The notes: generated by a model from the letters alone, not told the origin. DNA of 64,000 nt from Incurvaria masculella (GCA_946894095.1 OX335646.2:17788077-17852076); one strand, 5' to 3'; numbered from the stretch's first letter, positions 21,933 to 35,570 are shown. A program made the numbers and translations.

Positions 21933-22345
21933 TGAGCGGCTCCTAGCATAGTGGCGCGGGAACTTGCCTTGCGTGCGAGAGGTCAAATTTCAAATCTTTT
22001 CCCCGTTAATGCACCACTTTCTTTCTCTTTCTGTGTTGGATACATGCATTTCGTCACGAATGCGAGCTGCGCCATGGTTAGGAATCCATGTAAAACTTTT
22101 GATCCCCTTCCCCTACTTGGTAGTAGGGTTTAAGTCCCCCGGGTTGGTATCATCGCATAGGATAAAAAGATGGTCGAAGCGCCAATTAAAAATTGTCCGT
22201 GTTTTTCATCCAGTTCAATGTATCCATGCTCGTAAAAGTAAAGTCGTGGCATGGCCCCTGATTCCTTCGAGAATATGGTGTATGCGGATAACATCATAAG
22301 GGTAGTTGTGTGGTATCAGCCCCACGTCCGGTTTCATGAAAAAAG
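21933..22345 (+). mobile_element. tRNA-headed SINE in plus orientation
   Basis: Starts GAGCGGCTCCTAGCATAGTG (A-box-like), followed by the head CTTTCTCTTTCTGTGTTGGA and GAAATGCA-type blocks. The shared body is CCATGGTTAGGAATCCATGT, GTAGGGTTTAAGTCCCCCGG, GATGGTCGAAGCGCC and CATCCAGTTCAATG. It ends near the tail after GTGTGGTATCAGCCC. This is one of the few copies with both head and body in plus orientation. Confidence 0.75.
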
Positions 22346-22559
22346 TTTTCTTAAATTAGGTTAAATGGCGACCTTTAGACATTGTAATCAGATTTTCAAA
22401 GTATATCTTTTTTTATATATTTCAATATAGACTTGTCAAGTCCAGTAAATTATATACTGCGGAAATAGGCAAAGAACAGAATGGCGAAATATATAACAAC
22501 TGAAGTTGTTAACCTGGATTGTTAATTGGTGATCAAATTGTAACAATCAGTGGATGCAG

Positions 22560-22665
22560 TTTCGCCACCTCCCTGCCCGGGCGGCGGCGGCGGCGGCGGC
22601 GGTAGCGGCGGCGGCGCGGCGGCGGAGGTAGCGAGGGCGGTTCCGCCCGCCCTGCTTGCTCAACT
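22560..22665. repeat. GGC trinucleotide tract and GC-rich island
   Basis: A run of GGC/GCG units (22580-22625) within a 100-bp GC-rich segment. The surrounding plus-strand frame encodes polyglycine and is likely fortuitous. Confidence 0.6.
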
Positions 22666-22968
22666 CTGCTTTGTTCCCGCTCGGATACAGCTCTGTGGCA
22701 CCATTCACGCCACCAACCATGGGAAGTACGATGGCGTGTTTTGTCATAATTTATTTCAAAAGAGAAGTAAAGTATTTGATTCGAGTCCGGAATTAGATTG
22801 AATATAATATTGTTATTTAGTTGTTGCTATCCATTTTTTATAACAAAGGAGTTCGTGTGAGTTTCGAAAAAATAAGGTGACATGACAGGACCTTCACTGG
22901 GTCATACGCAAGAGTACTGAACTAGATCTAAAGAACAGGGACAATTTTCATCGCCACTACGACTATGC

Positions 22969-23304
22969 TTTTTAGGGTTCCTTACCCAAAGGGTGAAAGC
23001 GGAACCCTATTACTAAGCCTCCGCTGTCTGTCCGTCCGTCCGTCCATCTGTCCGTCCGTCCGTCCGTCCGTCCGTCCGTCCGTCCGTCCGTCCGTCTGTC
23101 ACAGGGCTGTATCTCATGAACCGTAATAGGTAGGCAGCTGAAATTTTCACTGAGTGTGTATTTATTTTGCCGCTATAACAACAAATAGGTTAAATAAAAA
23201 AAATATAAAAATTAAAGTGGGGCCCCATAAAAAAAAAAAACGTGATTTTATGGTGTTGATGGTACGGAACCCTTCGTGTGCGAGTCCGACTCGCACTTGG
23301 CCGG
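22969..23304 (-). repeat. Interspersed repeat with internal GTCC tandem, copy 3
   Basis: Inverse orientation to the copies at 2329 and 5191: begins TTTTTAGGGTTCCTTACCC and ends GTCCGACTCGCACTTGGCCGG. It contains the longest tandem, (GTCC/GTCT)n, at about 23028-23098. Confidence 0.85.
23028..23098. repeat. (GTCC)n microsatellite
   Basis: About seventeen tetranucleotide units with rare GTCT/ATCT interruptions, internal to the repeat element and therefore inherited from it. Confidence 0.9.
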
Positions 23305-23400
23305 TTTTTAAAATATGATTGCACTCATGCACCTGGACGGATTTAACCCTACATATAAATAAGGTATCTATTTTTGGATTCAGAAGTGCAGTGGTCTTCT

Positions 23401-25020
23401 CATCCAAAGAGCACTCTCGCAATAACTATTCGCCTATACTTATACCTTTAAAATAACAACCTGGTAAGCTACCTTTAAATTGGCCACACTTACCTTTATA
23501 AGCACAACTTATCTCTACCTGGGCTGCAGCCAGAGTCCAACGCAACGTTACACAATCACCCTAGTGACCGAGCGCGACGCCAGAGGGCGTACCTACTGTC
23601 GAGCTGCGCCGGCGCCATTAGACAATACCAACCCAGCTGTTTTACTGCTGGAAACTCTACTTCCTTCATTGTGTTGCGTAACTAGAACGAACTGGAGCAA
23701 ACTGGACGATGTATATGCTAAGGTTCGTATGTATCGTTATAGACAAAAGATAGCAGGGATATAGACTGCTAACGTCATACAACGCACAAAACTCGCTAAA
23801 TACTTCTTGTTTTAGCTGTTCCTATGAAATTTCCAACCAGCGGCATCAACCGTCACTGCCAGAACTAGTTACACCGTTAAGCTTAATTCCAAATTTCGGC
23901 TAGGCAGGCATGATGAAACGTTACATTTTAACTATAAATTAAGCAATGTCGTTGTAAATTAAAAATATCATTAATATTCATTGGTTTGTATTATCAAATG
24001 TGAATTGCAACGCCATATGTTGACTTTTATTGTCCCTATTCAACACTTGTATGACGTTAGCAATCTTTCCATACAATAATTTATCTATGGTATCGTTCAG
24101 GCAACCACTTAAAAGTAAGAAATTACTAGGAAGCGAATGGGAATCCAGTCGAACTAGTTCTTCAAGATAATATAAAAGATTGCAGAGCCTAAGAAATTAT
24201 AATTGATTCGTGCTAATAAATTATCTCAGTTATCACATTAGCTTGATTTAAAGATGCATAAAGGAATTAATTTGATAACTGCTTAAGTTATGTTTTTAAT
24301 GTTAAGCATTATTTTAATTAAAATATAGGGAAACAGTCCACTGGTAAATCAACCAGTAACTTCAATTCGGGACACAAATATGACAGTAATTGAGGTAAGA
24401 TAAAAATTATTCTCAACGGCTGACAACGTTAAACTCTTTCTTCCATTTTGATGGTCATCGAAGTAGTTTTTTCCTTATACATTTTTACTCTAAAAATCCA
24501 GATTAAAATAAAAAAATAAAAACCGTAAACGATGTTTCATCTCCAAAGCGGGTTCGATACATGAACACCTCCCAAGATAAGAGGTGCAGCTAAATATACT
24601 CGATGATAAAGTCTATTACTAAGTTTTTTAAAGTGTTGACAGAAATTAAGCTATATGGATGTTTTCAGATTTCTTTGGAGTACCAATATGATGAGTCTAG
24701 GACTAGAAGTTCAAAATATATGTCACACTGAATCTTGTAACATGCACGGCAAGTGATGCAGTGGGACAATTTAATTCATAATATTACGCATAAGCTCGAC
24801 AACCAAAAAACAACTCATTAAGCATTTTGTAGAGTGAACAAAAAACCGCGCCATTTTTTTCAAATTTTGAACTTTATAAATTCCGTAAGCAGTTTCGGTT
24901 CGCATGGTTGATTAGATTCTCCAGTTTTTCTGAGCTGGGAACCTAGCTCAAAATCCAAAAAAATACCTAAAAAAATACCCTGAATTAGCGATTTAAAAAC
25001 CAAGCAACACAAACGCAAGC
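23401..25020. other. Non-coding stretch, nothing identified
   Basis: An open frame at 23480-23764 (+, 94 codons) has no motif that I recognise. The rest is AT-rich. Confidence 0.35.
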
Positions 25021-25340
25021 TGAATAGACAACAGCTACCGATAAGAACACGCAGACTCTGTCGACGAGAACGACGACACGCCGCACCCTGCGCCGAATCA
25101 AATATTCATACAGCAGTTCGACATCCTGTTTCGAGAAATGTCGTGTCCGACCACCGACCGAACCGATCGCGAGGCGCCGCCGCCGCCGCCGTCCCAACAC
25201 ATTTCGTAGGCGGCTGTCGGTCGCAAGGTCGCCCGGTGCGGGTTCCACTTGGTCGCGGATCTGGGTTCCGCTCTTTGTGCCCGGGCTCTAGAGAATTGGA
25301 AGCGATCGGAGATGACGCTCCGACGGAAAGGTTATCTCGG
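25020..25340. other. GC-rich island
   Basis: CpG-rich with a GCC tract at 25170-25190. Both strands have open frames, as expected from composition (arginine/alanine-rich translations). Possible first exon or promoter. No conserved protein is visible. Confidence 0.4.
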
Positions 25341-25449
25341 TTTTTATCTTCGACCGTACGGTGCGGGAATCTGACATCTTTGTTAGCGTACTCGTGTCGT
25401 TGCTCGTTGCTCTTATGGATTGGTTATTTTTGTTGTCATAAAAGATGAA

Positions 25450-25699
25450 TCCATACTAATATTATAAATGCGAAAGTGACTCTGTCTGTCGGTTGCGTTT
25501 TCACGTCTAAACAGCTGAAGCAATTTTGATGAAATTTGGTTTAGAAAGAGTCTGGACCTTGGGAAAGGACTTAGGCGAAAATTAAACACAAAAGTGGTGA
25601 ACGCTTGTATGGGGAAGTCATATAACATACAATGTTAGGATCATCCCAACATCATTCCGAAACGATATTAACCCGAGCGGAGCCGGAAACCTCAGCTAG
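25450..25699 (+). mobile_element. Short non-autonomous Helitron (Lep1-like)
   Basis: Starts TCCATACTAATATTATAAAT at 25450 and ends GCTAG at 25699. It is preceded by A (25449) and followed by T (25700), the Helitron A|T target. A GC-rich, weakly paired block (ACCCGAGCGGAGCCGG) precedes the CTAG end, as expected for the 3' hairpin. No Rep/helicase frame. The start block and the end block near 25670-25699 are typical of the lepidopteran family (knowledge of the family, not a search). Confidence 0.75.
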
Positions 25700-26009
25700 T
25701 AGTACAATAATTTATTTATATAAGTACAATAATAACTGTAGAAATGTGAAGCTAAGTTTTCGACCGGTTTTGATGCAGCTAATGTTATGATTCTTCATGC
25801 ATCACATCTTATACGTTTCTTATTGCACGCATTCTATTCGCATAGTTTATTGCAGTGCATTAGTACCGCCTATTCTTGACTCGTTATACATAACCCTGAA
25901 TCATACATTCATTAGAATTCTCTTATGTGACTTCTTTATTGTCGACATGTATGACTTCTAATTTGAATTATTGGACCATGGGAAAGGCATACAAATCGCG
26001 TTGCAGATA

Positions 26010-26250
26010 AGATTAGATGCCAGGCCAATGGACCTCCTCTGTACATGAGTATTTAAATGAATCACAAGAAAACCATACAAAAAAAATATTTTTACCATTT
26101 AATTCCATGAGATAGTAATAATTCGGTGGGGTTAAGACTCATCCACTCATTCGGTAGCAGCAGTTTAATTTATGGGTTCGAAACAAATGCATGTCACTTT
26201 GAAACGAACCCAGGTCTGTAGTCCTGGTAGAGAACTAGTTATGATTATAT
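26010..26250 (-). repeat. Very diverged SINE-like relic
   Basis: GATGCCAGGCCAATGGACCTC resembles the GTGCCATGCCAGGACCTTCC block, and 26203-26240 (CGAACCCAGGTCTGTAGTCC) resembles a head with an inverted B box. The remaining blocks are not convincing. Confidence 0.3.
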
Positions 26251-28319
26251 GCAAATGCTTGACAACGAAGTTTTTTGTCCACTGGATTACGTATCGTTTG
26301 ACAAAACTATGAAAACACAAATTAAATTAAAATACATCAGAACATGGTTATCTTTTCTATGTAGCTGATGGTCAAAATAAAGCGAGTTTAAATGCACTCA
26401 CAATAATGAATGAAATGGTACACCAAATAAGAACCAAAGCAGACGAAACAGCTCCATTCAAATGCATTTTATGCTTCCACCGACGGCATTTCTACCTTAT
26501 GGATATCGCTCATCCCTGTGATAAGTAAATAGCATTATAATCCAGTAGTAACGACTTCATTGAATACATAGTTCATTACATCAACAGGTGCTATTGTTTA
26601 CAGCGATCCATCACGAATACGATCGTATTGCACAAGTTGTTCTGCTTCAATAAATCCATCGGTAAGTGGTTGAACGTTAGGTTCGTATCAATAAATTCTA
26701 GATATTTTGCGCCGATTTACACTGAACTTTGTAACTTTTGCCGTTTCGAAACGTTCGTTTTGTGTTGCGAAGATTCCATTGTTTATTGGTTAATTTGTGT
26801 CTCGCTTACATTTACTTTGTTCTAATCAACTGTCTATTTTTATAAAAAAAATAACAGCGAGTCCCTAGCTCTAGCCTGTAGTTACATAGGTTTCGCAACT
26901 GTTTCTCTCATTGATAATTTAACTCCAAATTCGGGTTTCCTTATATTTTCCTATCTATTCTAGTTATTATATTTACCGAATTCATTTAAAATGGTCAAAC
27001 TCTAGTTATAAACAAATATTCAGCATTTAACAAGGTTCTTTGGCATGGTACCTGGTTAGTTTTAATAGGCGAATTCACTGATATCACATAAAAAAGCTTA
27101 AGCGTAACAAACATAGATGATTTGAACATGGCCACAGTATATCTTTATTTGTTTCTAATTTTGATTTCACATTCGCACAGTCTACTTGCAAAATTCAAAC
27201 ATAAAAATATAAAATTAAAATTAATTTTGATTGGACTTATGATCTTATGATCTTAGCAGGTACACTGAATAGAAAGTGAAGTAGACCTCTTCCAATTCAA
27301 ATATTAGCGTCGACGTGGTCTTTGTATTCAAGTTTCTACCTAAGTATTCAAACAAGTTCATACTGCTGACAGATTATGTTATTACCATAAAGCCTACCTA
27401 ATGGGATCATGGCCTCGGCATTCCGATTCATTGACATAATTCGCTTCTCTCTACAGACCATCTGAAGTCATGAAACAGGCTGCATACCTAATGGAGGAGC
27501 GGCACAGGCTAACAACACACGACCTTTCGAAGACTGGGTATTGGGTGCAGCTAGTTGTGATGTTTAAACATTTCATATTATTGAAATGTAGGAGTATTTC
27601 TAATTGTTTACATTGAATAGGTAACTTTTTTTAAATTTGGAAATTGGATGACACAAAAAACGACCACTTCTATGGCATAAAAATGTTTAAACCTATATAA
27701 AAATATTTTGAAGAGTGTTTTTTTCAAGGAAATATTTCAAAATTTGAACCATTTGCTGTTCGCTCGCACGACACGAAAGCAAACATTCGAAAATGTTTAT
27801 CAAATGAACGAGTCTTAATTAGTGAATAATTCGCATGAAATCGGTAACGTTCTCATCAGGTGAGCGTTTCGTCGTGCGAACCGGAGTCAAGGCTGCCGCC
27901 GCGGAGCACCACACCGTCGCGCCACCGCTACACCGCAGGTCGCCGCGCACACTATACTATGCCTTCAGAGATCAACAAACTTCAAAACGCAATGCACTTT
28001 TGCAAACTCTGACCTAGATCCACTACATTATTTAGGTTTTTTTTTGGTTTTATCATAATCAAAGCGGTAATTTTCACGATGCATGCATTTTTGTGTGTTA
28101 AATTCTATTGTGTGACTTTACAAGCTCAATACAGCTCACATAATGGGTTATTGGAGTCTCTTTTGTATTTAAATCAATATATGTATTTAACCATGTATAA
28201 AATCCGATGTTTACTCAAATGTAAAAACATTCATCTACACTTTTTCACCGCTGCTAAAATGTTTTCAGGATTCATGTATTTTTATAAGTTTATTTATTCC
28301 ATCGTAACTTTTAAACGCC
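26251..28319. other. Mostly AT-rich, no gene seen
   Basis: A GC-richer patch at 27870-27950 (CTGCCGCCGCGGAGCACCAC) lies within a 60-codon frame starting at 27835, without conserved motif. Otherwise nothing supportable. Confidence 0.35.
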
Positions 28320-28865
28320 TTAAGGTGGCCCAACCCGCTCATCTCCCCATACAAAAGGGGAAAGAAGATCACGCCCATATTTCTTGTTAGAGATCCAAAA
28401 TTTTGCTCAAAATAGCTTCATTTGATCGGACTAGATGTCTGATGACCATTGGCATTGTAAAATTGTGTTTGATTTCTAAGATATGAGGTCCGAAAGTTCG
28501 AATTTTTCGCGCGTTTTATACAATAACTTTGGAGGTGGATTACGCAATGATAAAGTAAGAACATCGTAAAAAGATTAGTCATCAGACATAGCTTATTTAA
28601 TCAAGATTTATGATCTATTTGGTTTTTGTTAGATTTTTGACTACAGCGGTCGTGGTTTACTTTTAGCTATAAGTCTTGAAATAAAATTTTCGTAAATCTT
28701 ACCAAATCATACACTATCCACATTGTCTTTTTTGTGGACATGTTGCATCTTCCTCATCACGGAGCCTGTCTTATTCTTTGAAACAGAGAAGGTCCCAGAG
28801 CGCAACAGCACGGTTTTGTACGGTGCCCGCGAATGAGTTGGGCCCGCCGGATTGGGCCCCCTTAA
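28320..28865 (+). mobile_element. TTAA-bounded non-autonomous DNA element, copy 3
   Basis: TTAA at 28320-28323 and 28862-28865. Left end AAGGTGGCCCAACCCGCTCA; the right end is slightly mutated (GGATTGGGCCCCCTTAA). 546 bp, full-length match to copies 1 and 2. Confidence 0.87.
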
Positions 28866-31800
28866 GCGATTTAGATGTATAATGCATTGGTGGGGTGGTG
28901 TCACCCCGAGTATCATAGAATGAAGTCCTGTGAAAATAAATTGTGCAGGCCACCCTTTAATAACGTTCTCCTGAGCTTCTCCCACATTTGTATGGAAAAC
29001 ATGTAGTATCTAAGTTTAACATGTAATCGCACTATCTGACATATTAAACTAGAAAAAATGTTCTAATCTTCGACGACGTTTTTTGTGTAAACATAATTTA
29101 TTTATTTTTTTGATGATGTTTAACCCAACATAATTAAATTATCAAATATTACAAACAAAAGGTTTTTAGTAATTGATAAAAATGTATAAAATAAAAATTT
29201 AATAAATTTAAATCAAAGAACCCATTCATTATATTTTTAACTAATAATAATTCATTCATATATATTTTTTTTTAATTAAAACGATATGGCGTAATTGTGA
29301 TCATAATTACGCAAATTCCAGGCAAACAATTTAAGACCCTTTTCAACTGAATGTTATGGGTTGATCTATTCCAAGGATAATTTAATTCTGTTGGGACTTT
29401 ATTTTGGGCCATTTTTAGATCTTTCCGTTATCCATTTTGACTAAGATTTCAAGTAACCGACTATGGTCCTGTATGTATAAAAGTAAAACGAAAGGTCAAA
29501 GTTTTAAATAAAACCCGATGCATTTTTATTGCATCATTCAACCGGTTGCGGTGCAATTTGGGTTAAAAGGCCAATTGGAAATAGTTGAAGATGCCTCATG
29601 AATAAGTGAATGTTATCCGCCATCTTGTTGCAATCCCGTCCCGATGTTGCGCTCGCGCATGCTAACTTGCACGCGCTATATTATCTAATTTAAGGCGGGA
29701 ATAAGGACATCAAACACATTTCAGGTCTACACAGTTTTAAAGAAATTATTTTGTCAGTTTTCAGCATCGTATAAGGCCCGATTTTAGATATTGGGACACA
29801 AACCGATTTAGTTTTAAATGATTTCAAAATGTTTATTAACCTATATGGTTAAGCAACTAAATAATTAACAGACTACATCTGTCAGATGGACAGATCTACA
29901 AGATATTAATTAATATGTCAGTATTTTAAAACTGTTTATAGACAAACAAAACAAGAAAATTATTGAATGTGATTTTATATAATTAAAATTATTCTTCTAT
30001 GCAAAAAATAAACACTATAATTAATTATGATGCGACCACTTTGAATTTTAATCGATCCAAACTTTAAATCACATCCAAAATTAACGACGATACAGCCTTG
30101 TTGAATTATATCATTCTCGAAACCAACAATGAACCTTGACTTTTGCATAAGATCTACATTCGTGGTCGGAACATCAATTTCGTCCGGTTGACCGCCATTA
30201 CGCTGACCCAATCCTCTATAATTATTAGATACAACGTGGATTATAAAATATTTGTAGCATTATAAAGTCATTACTATGCATTGCCATCATCATGTAAGTA
30301 AGCGAGAAGGCCACTAGCGGCACTTTGTCAAATATGTTGCAACGTTTCGTCAGTTGGATAGAAGTTTGACGAGAGGTTAACGAGACTGGTGGTTCCCATG
30401 CGTGTACGTGAAGATGCATTGGATCACAGTGTTCTTTGAGTTCGTGTTGATGTGATTTAGTTTACTCTCTAGTATCGCGAAAATAAAAACGCAATGCTGG
30501 ACTTGTTGCATAATGTTCCATGGGGATTAACCACAAATGTCCACCGAGCACTGGACTTGTGTGAACTCTTCTGATATATTATGATCGTATGTTAAATCAA
30601 TACAAATATCGCAAGCTAAGACGCAAAAAAGAGTCAGGAAGTCCACATATTAAATAAGAAAATAGGGGCCGAAAATAGAAGCCGTTAAACGCATGGACAA
30701 TATTTTTTTTAAATAAGTGTTTGCGCTGTTGAAACATAAAATTTAAAAACATTTGTTTTTACATATTGTTTATCTTTACAATTGATTAAAAAGACTAAAA
30801 ATTTTTTATAAAAAGTCTTTGTAACCCATGTATATAAGAATAAGTAGTATAAGTAGTATAAAAAAATTAAACTTTACAGTTATGTTTCCGTCTTAACCAA
30901 CCTGTACAATAAGTAGTGTCCCTAGCAACTAGAAATTAGGTAATTCTTTATTAGATGAAATTGAGGGAACATTAGTTGTGATATCTTTCTACCGTTTACA
31001 ATACTACTCAATAAGGTTGTTGCGCAATGATACGACCACTTTCACTGACTGAAAAAATGGTGGCGGAATTGCCAACAAAATTAAAATGGTTTCATAAGAT
31101 AATCAGCTGAAAATTTCAAATTTATTTTTTTGGAACAAATTGGTCAATCATATTAAACATTTCTGAGACCTCAAATTTTACATTCGTTACCGGTGCAATA
31201 TAATTTGCGGAGTTAGCTCATACATTCAATAATTGACTGATAGATCGTAAAAACAATAACGTTCTGATCGTTACAATTAATCAAATTGCAAGGCCGACCT
31301 GCCAGGTATCATTGTGCTACATTTCAACTGTGAACTTGAATGATCAGTAATGCTCATAGTATCATGATTATTTTCAATGGACGTTCATTACGAAGCATTT
31401 TGCTGTAATTGTTTTTCCCAGATAGTACTTATCGGACTGATAGTACAAATTTACATCTGTCAAAAGACGGATAGCCATTACTGGAGAATTCTGTCTTCTA
31501 TCAAAATTATCTGACTGTAATTTTACTAATAAAAATATGGACTTACTATAACGGACGGATAAGCAGAGGCGTAAATAAATTCGTCGAAAAGTTATCTGGC
31601 AGATCATCAGACTATTGAAAAATCAGCCCTTAGGAGAATAGTTCGGTAGGTGGTGGCGTAGTCGATAGTGGAGGAGAGTGCCTCAGCAGCGTCTCCGCTC
31701 TAACAAATACACTAGTGGAGAAAGGATAGACGGAGAGTAGGAAGCGATGGGAAAGAGGTAGATACATGACTCAGTGGTGATATGGATTAATCGTAACGCT

Positions 31801-34576
31801 ACTTGTGCTTGTTGTTTTTCACTTCAGATCAGACCCCAATTTTATTAAAATAAATTTAAAAAAAACTCTCTTGGTTGATAACAACATCATAATTTCAAAC
31901 ATGATGGCCATGAAGTTTCACTTTTATCGCCCATGGCTTCCATGGAATTTTAATATTATTTAACTATATATTTTCATTTAAATAATTATAAATTATGTTT
32001 ATATTTAATGCTCATGCAGCTGAAGACAAACATGACGAATTTTCTGCTTTAATCCTTGCATTTTCGCTTTGACAGTAACTAAACAGTCAACAGAGATTAC
32101 GAAACGTCCAAGCGGAGTCGATTAATGTATGGTAATTTTAATAATATAAAAGCCATATTTATGAACACAAACCGAGCATGACATTCCTACATATTTTAAA
32201 GAAAGAGAAAGCTAGCCTTTGGCCAAAATCAAATAGCTTTCGCAAGTTGTATATACGCTATCTACGGTGGGTGTTAGTACGGCGGGTAATGGAGCGTGCC
32301 AGAATGTATTACCTTCCTCGATTTCAGTAGGATGAGAAGATTAATAAAAAATATACATGTAATGTAACTAAGTATTTAACTAGTTTTTCATTTAATATAT
32401 GAGATTTGATGCACCTCGAAAAGACTACTGGAGGAATTGGCGAAATGCCGTGGCCGATAAAGGAAAAGGAATGGTACAGCCTAGTGATGTCTTTTAATAC
32501 GCAGTTAGGGGAAAGGTTATTTTATTTCCTGTTTTGCTACTAGATTTTTGCGTCCGTCTCAATAATGAGTTCAAATTGCGAAATCGTGAATGATTTTGTG
32601 CAGTTTATAACGCAAGAGTTAAAGGAATGTATGGTGATACAGATAGAAAGTAAAACGTAAATTTTAATGTAGTTTTCTGGCGGAGGAATCTTCTGGAAGC
32701 TAATAGCAACAACACATAACGAACAAGAGCACTTTGGAATGTAATGAACATTTGTCAAAGATATATCATAACACATAACAATAGTTAACTGAAAAAGAAA
32801 AAAAAATAAGGTTCTAATAGCACTATTACCCATAAAGCATTAGAAACAGAATGAAATTCTCCAGTCGCAGGCAGTCGTGAAACATCGAGCGCACGAGCCC
32901 ACGTAAAGGCACCTTCCATCAAGATTGCTTTGAGCGAGCCATTCATTTGCATATATTGACAGTTTAGATCTATTTTAGTGCCTTTTTCGATGCACCTTCA
33001 ATTATTTTCGTCTATTTTCAGCGGATAAATAGACGTAATCACATTTGGAAGCGAGCACGGGCGCCGGAGCGCCGCAGGACGAGGCGTCTATCTCGCGCCA
33101 TCTTGCGGTGAAATGAAGACGTGTTTGAATTCTTATGAAGGCGTTAGAGCAACATCCAGTCTCGCATGACACTTGGCCTTTCATAGAAACACCTCGTTAT
33201 CACGCGAGTCATTCGCATGTTGTGCTCAAAGTTATTCAAATACATTTCACGTCATTTGATCAGCTTTCAAACACATTTAAGTAATTAAATTCGTGTTAAA
33301 CAGTAGCTACCATGATTCTTGACCATGAAAACCAACAATAAAGCGGCTGTCATGAAAGATTGATTATCAGGCTCGCACAATTGAATCTGAACTACGATAC
33401 ATAATAACAATATAATTGAAAAATTAAGCTCAGATTTGAGACCATAAAGAATTGCGATTTCACTTAATCTCAATGTCGCCCTACTTGTGAACCGCAAACA
33501 TAATTGTCCACTCCAGTTTGCGTCTTGTAGACGTTATACGTGGTATATTATATAACCTAATCGACGGAGACAATGGCCAGCCGGCTTTATTACGGTCCAA
33601 CACGATTCATATAAATAAGCCTTTAGGCGGCGTAATCGAGTTATTATCTCAATAATTTTAGGGTCTAATTTTGAACGTATATTGTATATTGTAGGTAGGT
33701 TGAAAGTAGACCCAGTCACCGCCGCCGCCTAGGCATGCCTAGGTGTGCCTGGGTCTAAATCACATTTGGAAGGTTGCTAGGAGCACATTCTGGTACAACG
33801 ATTGCCTGCGCCTGCGCAGATCGTGCGCCATGCAAAATGTAACCGTCAATTACGAAAAGGATCGAGTCTGATGTCAGATAGTGTTTATTGAACGGTCAAA
33901 AGTCAGTGTGCTCACGTAGCAGCTAACCTTTGAAGAACTTGCGGCGATTTGGTAACTGAATTTGGTTTGTCGACTAGCGTTGAAAATAATAGTTTCCAAG
34001 AAAGATTTGATCGAAGTGAGAAATTAATAGAATGACGTGACTGCGGTTACCGCGGTAACATCCAAGTAAATGTATCTCGTTGAGATAATATTTAGTTAAT
34101 TTGAAAATGCATTACAGTAACTTTTCAGCTCGTTAACATTCTACAATCAATGCAGATAGGTGAGTGAGTGGGTAACAGTCGTTAAGTTACAGGCAGGCAT
34201 AGAGAGAGGTTTTTTTCTCGTTGCATAGAGGCTACAGGTACTAAAACATATTTCCAAATTAAGATTGTTATTGTAGATAACTACTAACAATATAATGAAT
34301 TTTACGGTTAATATTGAAAGTAATAATCGTAAATTCTCTGCAATAAGCACATTGTACGGATGCTGGTAGCTTAGCGGAGATCGCGGATCTCCGTGAGTTT
34401 GGTAGTAGTTGCTAAATCGTTTCTAGTTAAAATTTGCTGGCAAACTCAACTATATCAGGTACATGCTCGTAGTAACGAATGCTATCTGATTACTAAACTA
34501 GTATTTTTATAGCTAAAATACCCTTTCTTTATGTCTAAATTATCACAGATGAATGGTATTTCTGATAACAATAAAT
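28866..34576. other. Long AT-rich stretch, no gene or clear repeat seen
   Basis: About 5.7 kb without a frame that I can support. Small GC-richer patches occur at 33050-33110 and 29630-29690 (CGCCATCTTG-containing). GTAGTATAAGTAGTATAA at 30844-30861 is a minor direct repeat. Composition is compatible with a long intron or intergenic DNA. Confidence 0.4.
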
Positions 34577-34999
34577 TTTTTTTTTTAATTTTTTTTTTTT
34601 TATGCGACCTGACATGGATGGCTAATACCACACAACTACCGTTATGATATCAGCCCAATACACCACATTCCCGAAGGAATTAGGTGCCATGCCAGGACCT
34701 TCCCTTTATGAGCACGGCTACATTGAACTGGATGGAAAACACGGACAATTTTTCATTGCCGCTTCGACCATCTTTTCATCCAATGCGATGGTACCAACCC
34801 GGGCGGGCTTAAACCCTACCATCTAGTAGGGGAAGGGGACCTACAGTTTTACATGGATTCCGAACCATGGAGCAGCTCGCATTCGTGACGAAATTCACTT
34901 ATCGAACTCTGAAAGAGAAAGACAGTGGTGCAAGTTGGTATTGAACCCGGGCCTCTGGTACGCTAGGCCAGTCCCCGCGCCACTAGGCTACGAGCCGCT
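34577..34999 (-). mobile_element. tRNA-headed SINE, best full-length copy
   Basis: Sense is the minus strand. The head reads CGTAGCCTAGTGGCGCGGGG (A box) about 35 bases before CCCGGGTTCAATACC (B box), both near 34945-34990. The shared body follows: GGTTCGGAATCCATGTAAAA, the GTAGGGTTT block, GGTTGGTACCATCGCATTGG, GAAGCGGCAATGAAAAATTG and CAGTTCAATGTAGCCGTGCT, ending in a poly-A tail (plus-strand T tract 34577-34601). This copy serves as the reference for the family here. Confidence 0.85.
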
Positions 35000-35570
35000 C
35001 GAATTTATTTATAATTGAGTCTTCTTAAACTGTAGGTATGGAACTAGACAACCTTAAACCAAAATATAGTTAACGTTATATTTAACGTATATTTTCTCAG
35101 TGTACCTTTTCTGCTGTATCTGACTGTACATTCATACCATGTGTACATTTTAGTCGCAAGTGAAACCATCTGATCAAGCTGACCGCAACAATCGAAAGTA
35201 GATTTGTGAGTAGTCGAACCCGAACAATGGGCAGGCGTAGGTAATTACGGTACAATGCCATCACATTGGCACGACCCCCGCCACCCACGTGGCTCTGCTC
35301 CGATATCTAATGCTCGTGCCCTCATTTTGATAAACGCCACGGGTTGCTTCACCAGAGGTCGACATTTTGAAGGTCGACCGATGTTGAGGTGCGTCACCTG
35401 TCACTCATGTCTGATGACGCCCCCTGAACTCTAAAGGGCAATATAGCTGAGCACGAGCGTTCACGCACGATGCTCTTGAAAAATACAATGCTTGTAATGC
35501 ATGTATTGTGCAAGCAAACCGTATCATATTACTCCCATTGATTTTAATAAATTCCTTAAATCTTGTAAAT
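35000..35570. other. Non-coding stretch, nothing identified
   Basis: No supported gene. The minus-strand frame at 35097-35288 has no family features. Confidence 0.35.

Larger units (their letters stand above)
22877..23400 (-). mobile_element. SINE fragment split by a nested insertion
   Basis: 22877-22966 has the body blocks ACAGGACCTTCACTGG, ACAGGGACAATTTTCATCGCC and ACTACGACTATG. 23315-23400 appears to continue with GGACGGATTTAACCCTAC. Between them sits the GGAC repeat at 22969-23304, apparently inserted into the SINE. The right part is too diverged to be certain. Confidence 0.5.

Noticed and set aside
22550..22801. Polyglycine protein frame
   Set aside because: Translation of a GGC microsatellite; no conserved flanks.
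25143..25448. Arg/Ala/Ser-rich frames in a GC island
   Set aside because: Open on both strands because of GC composition; no motif.
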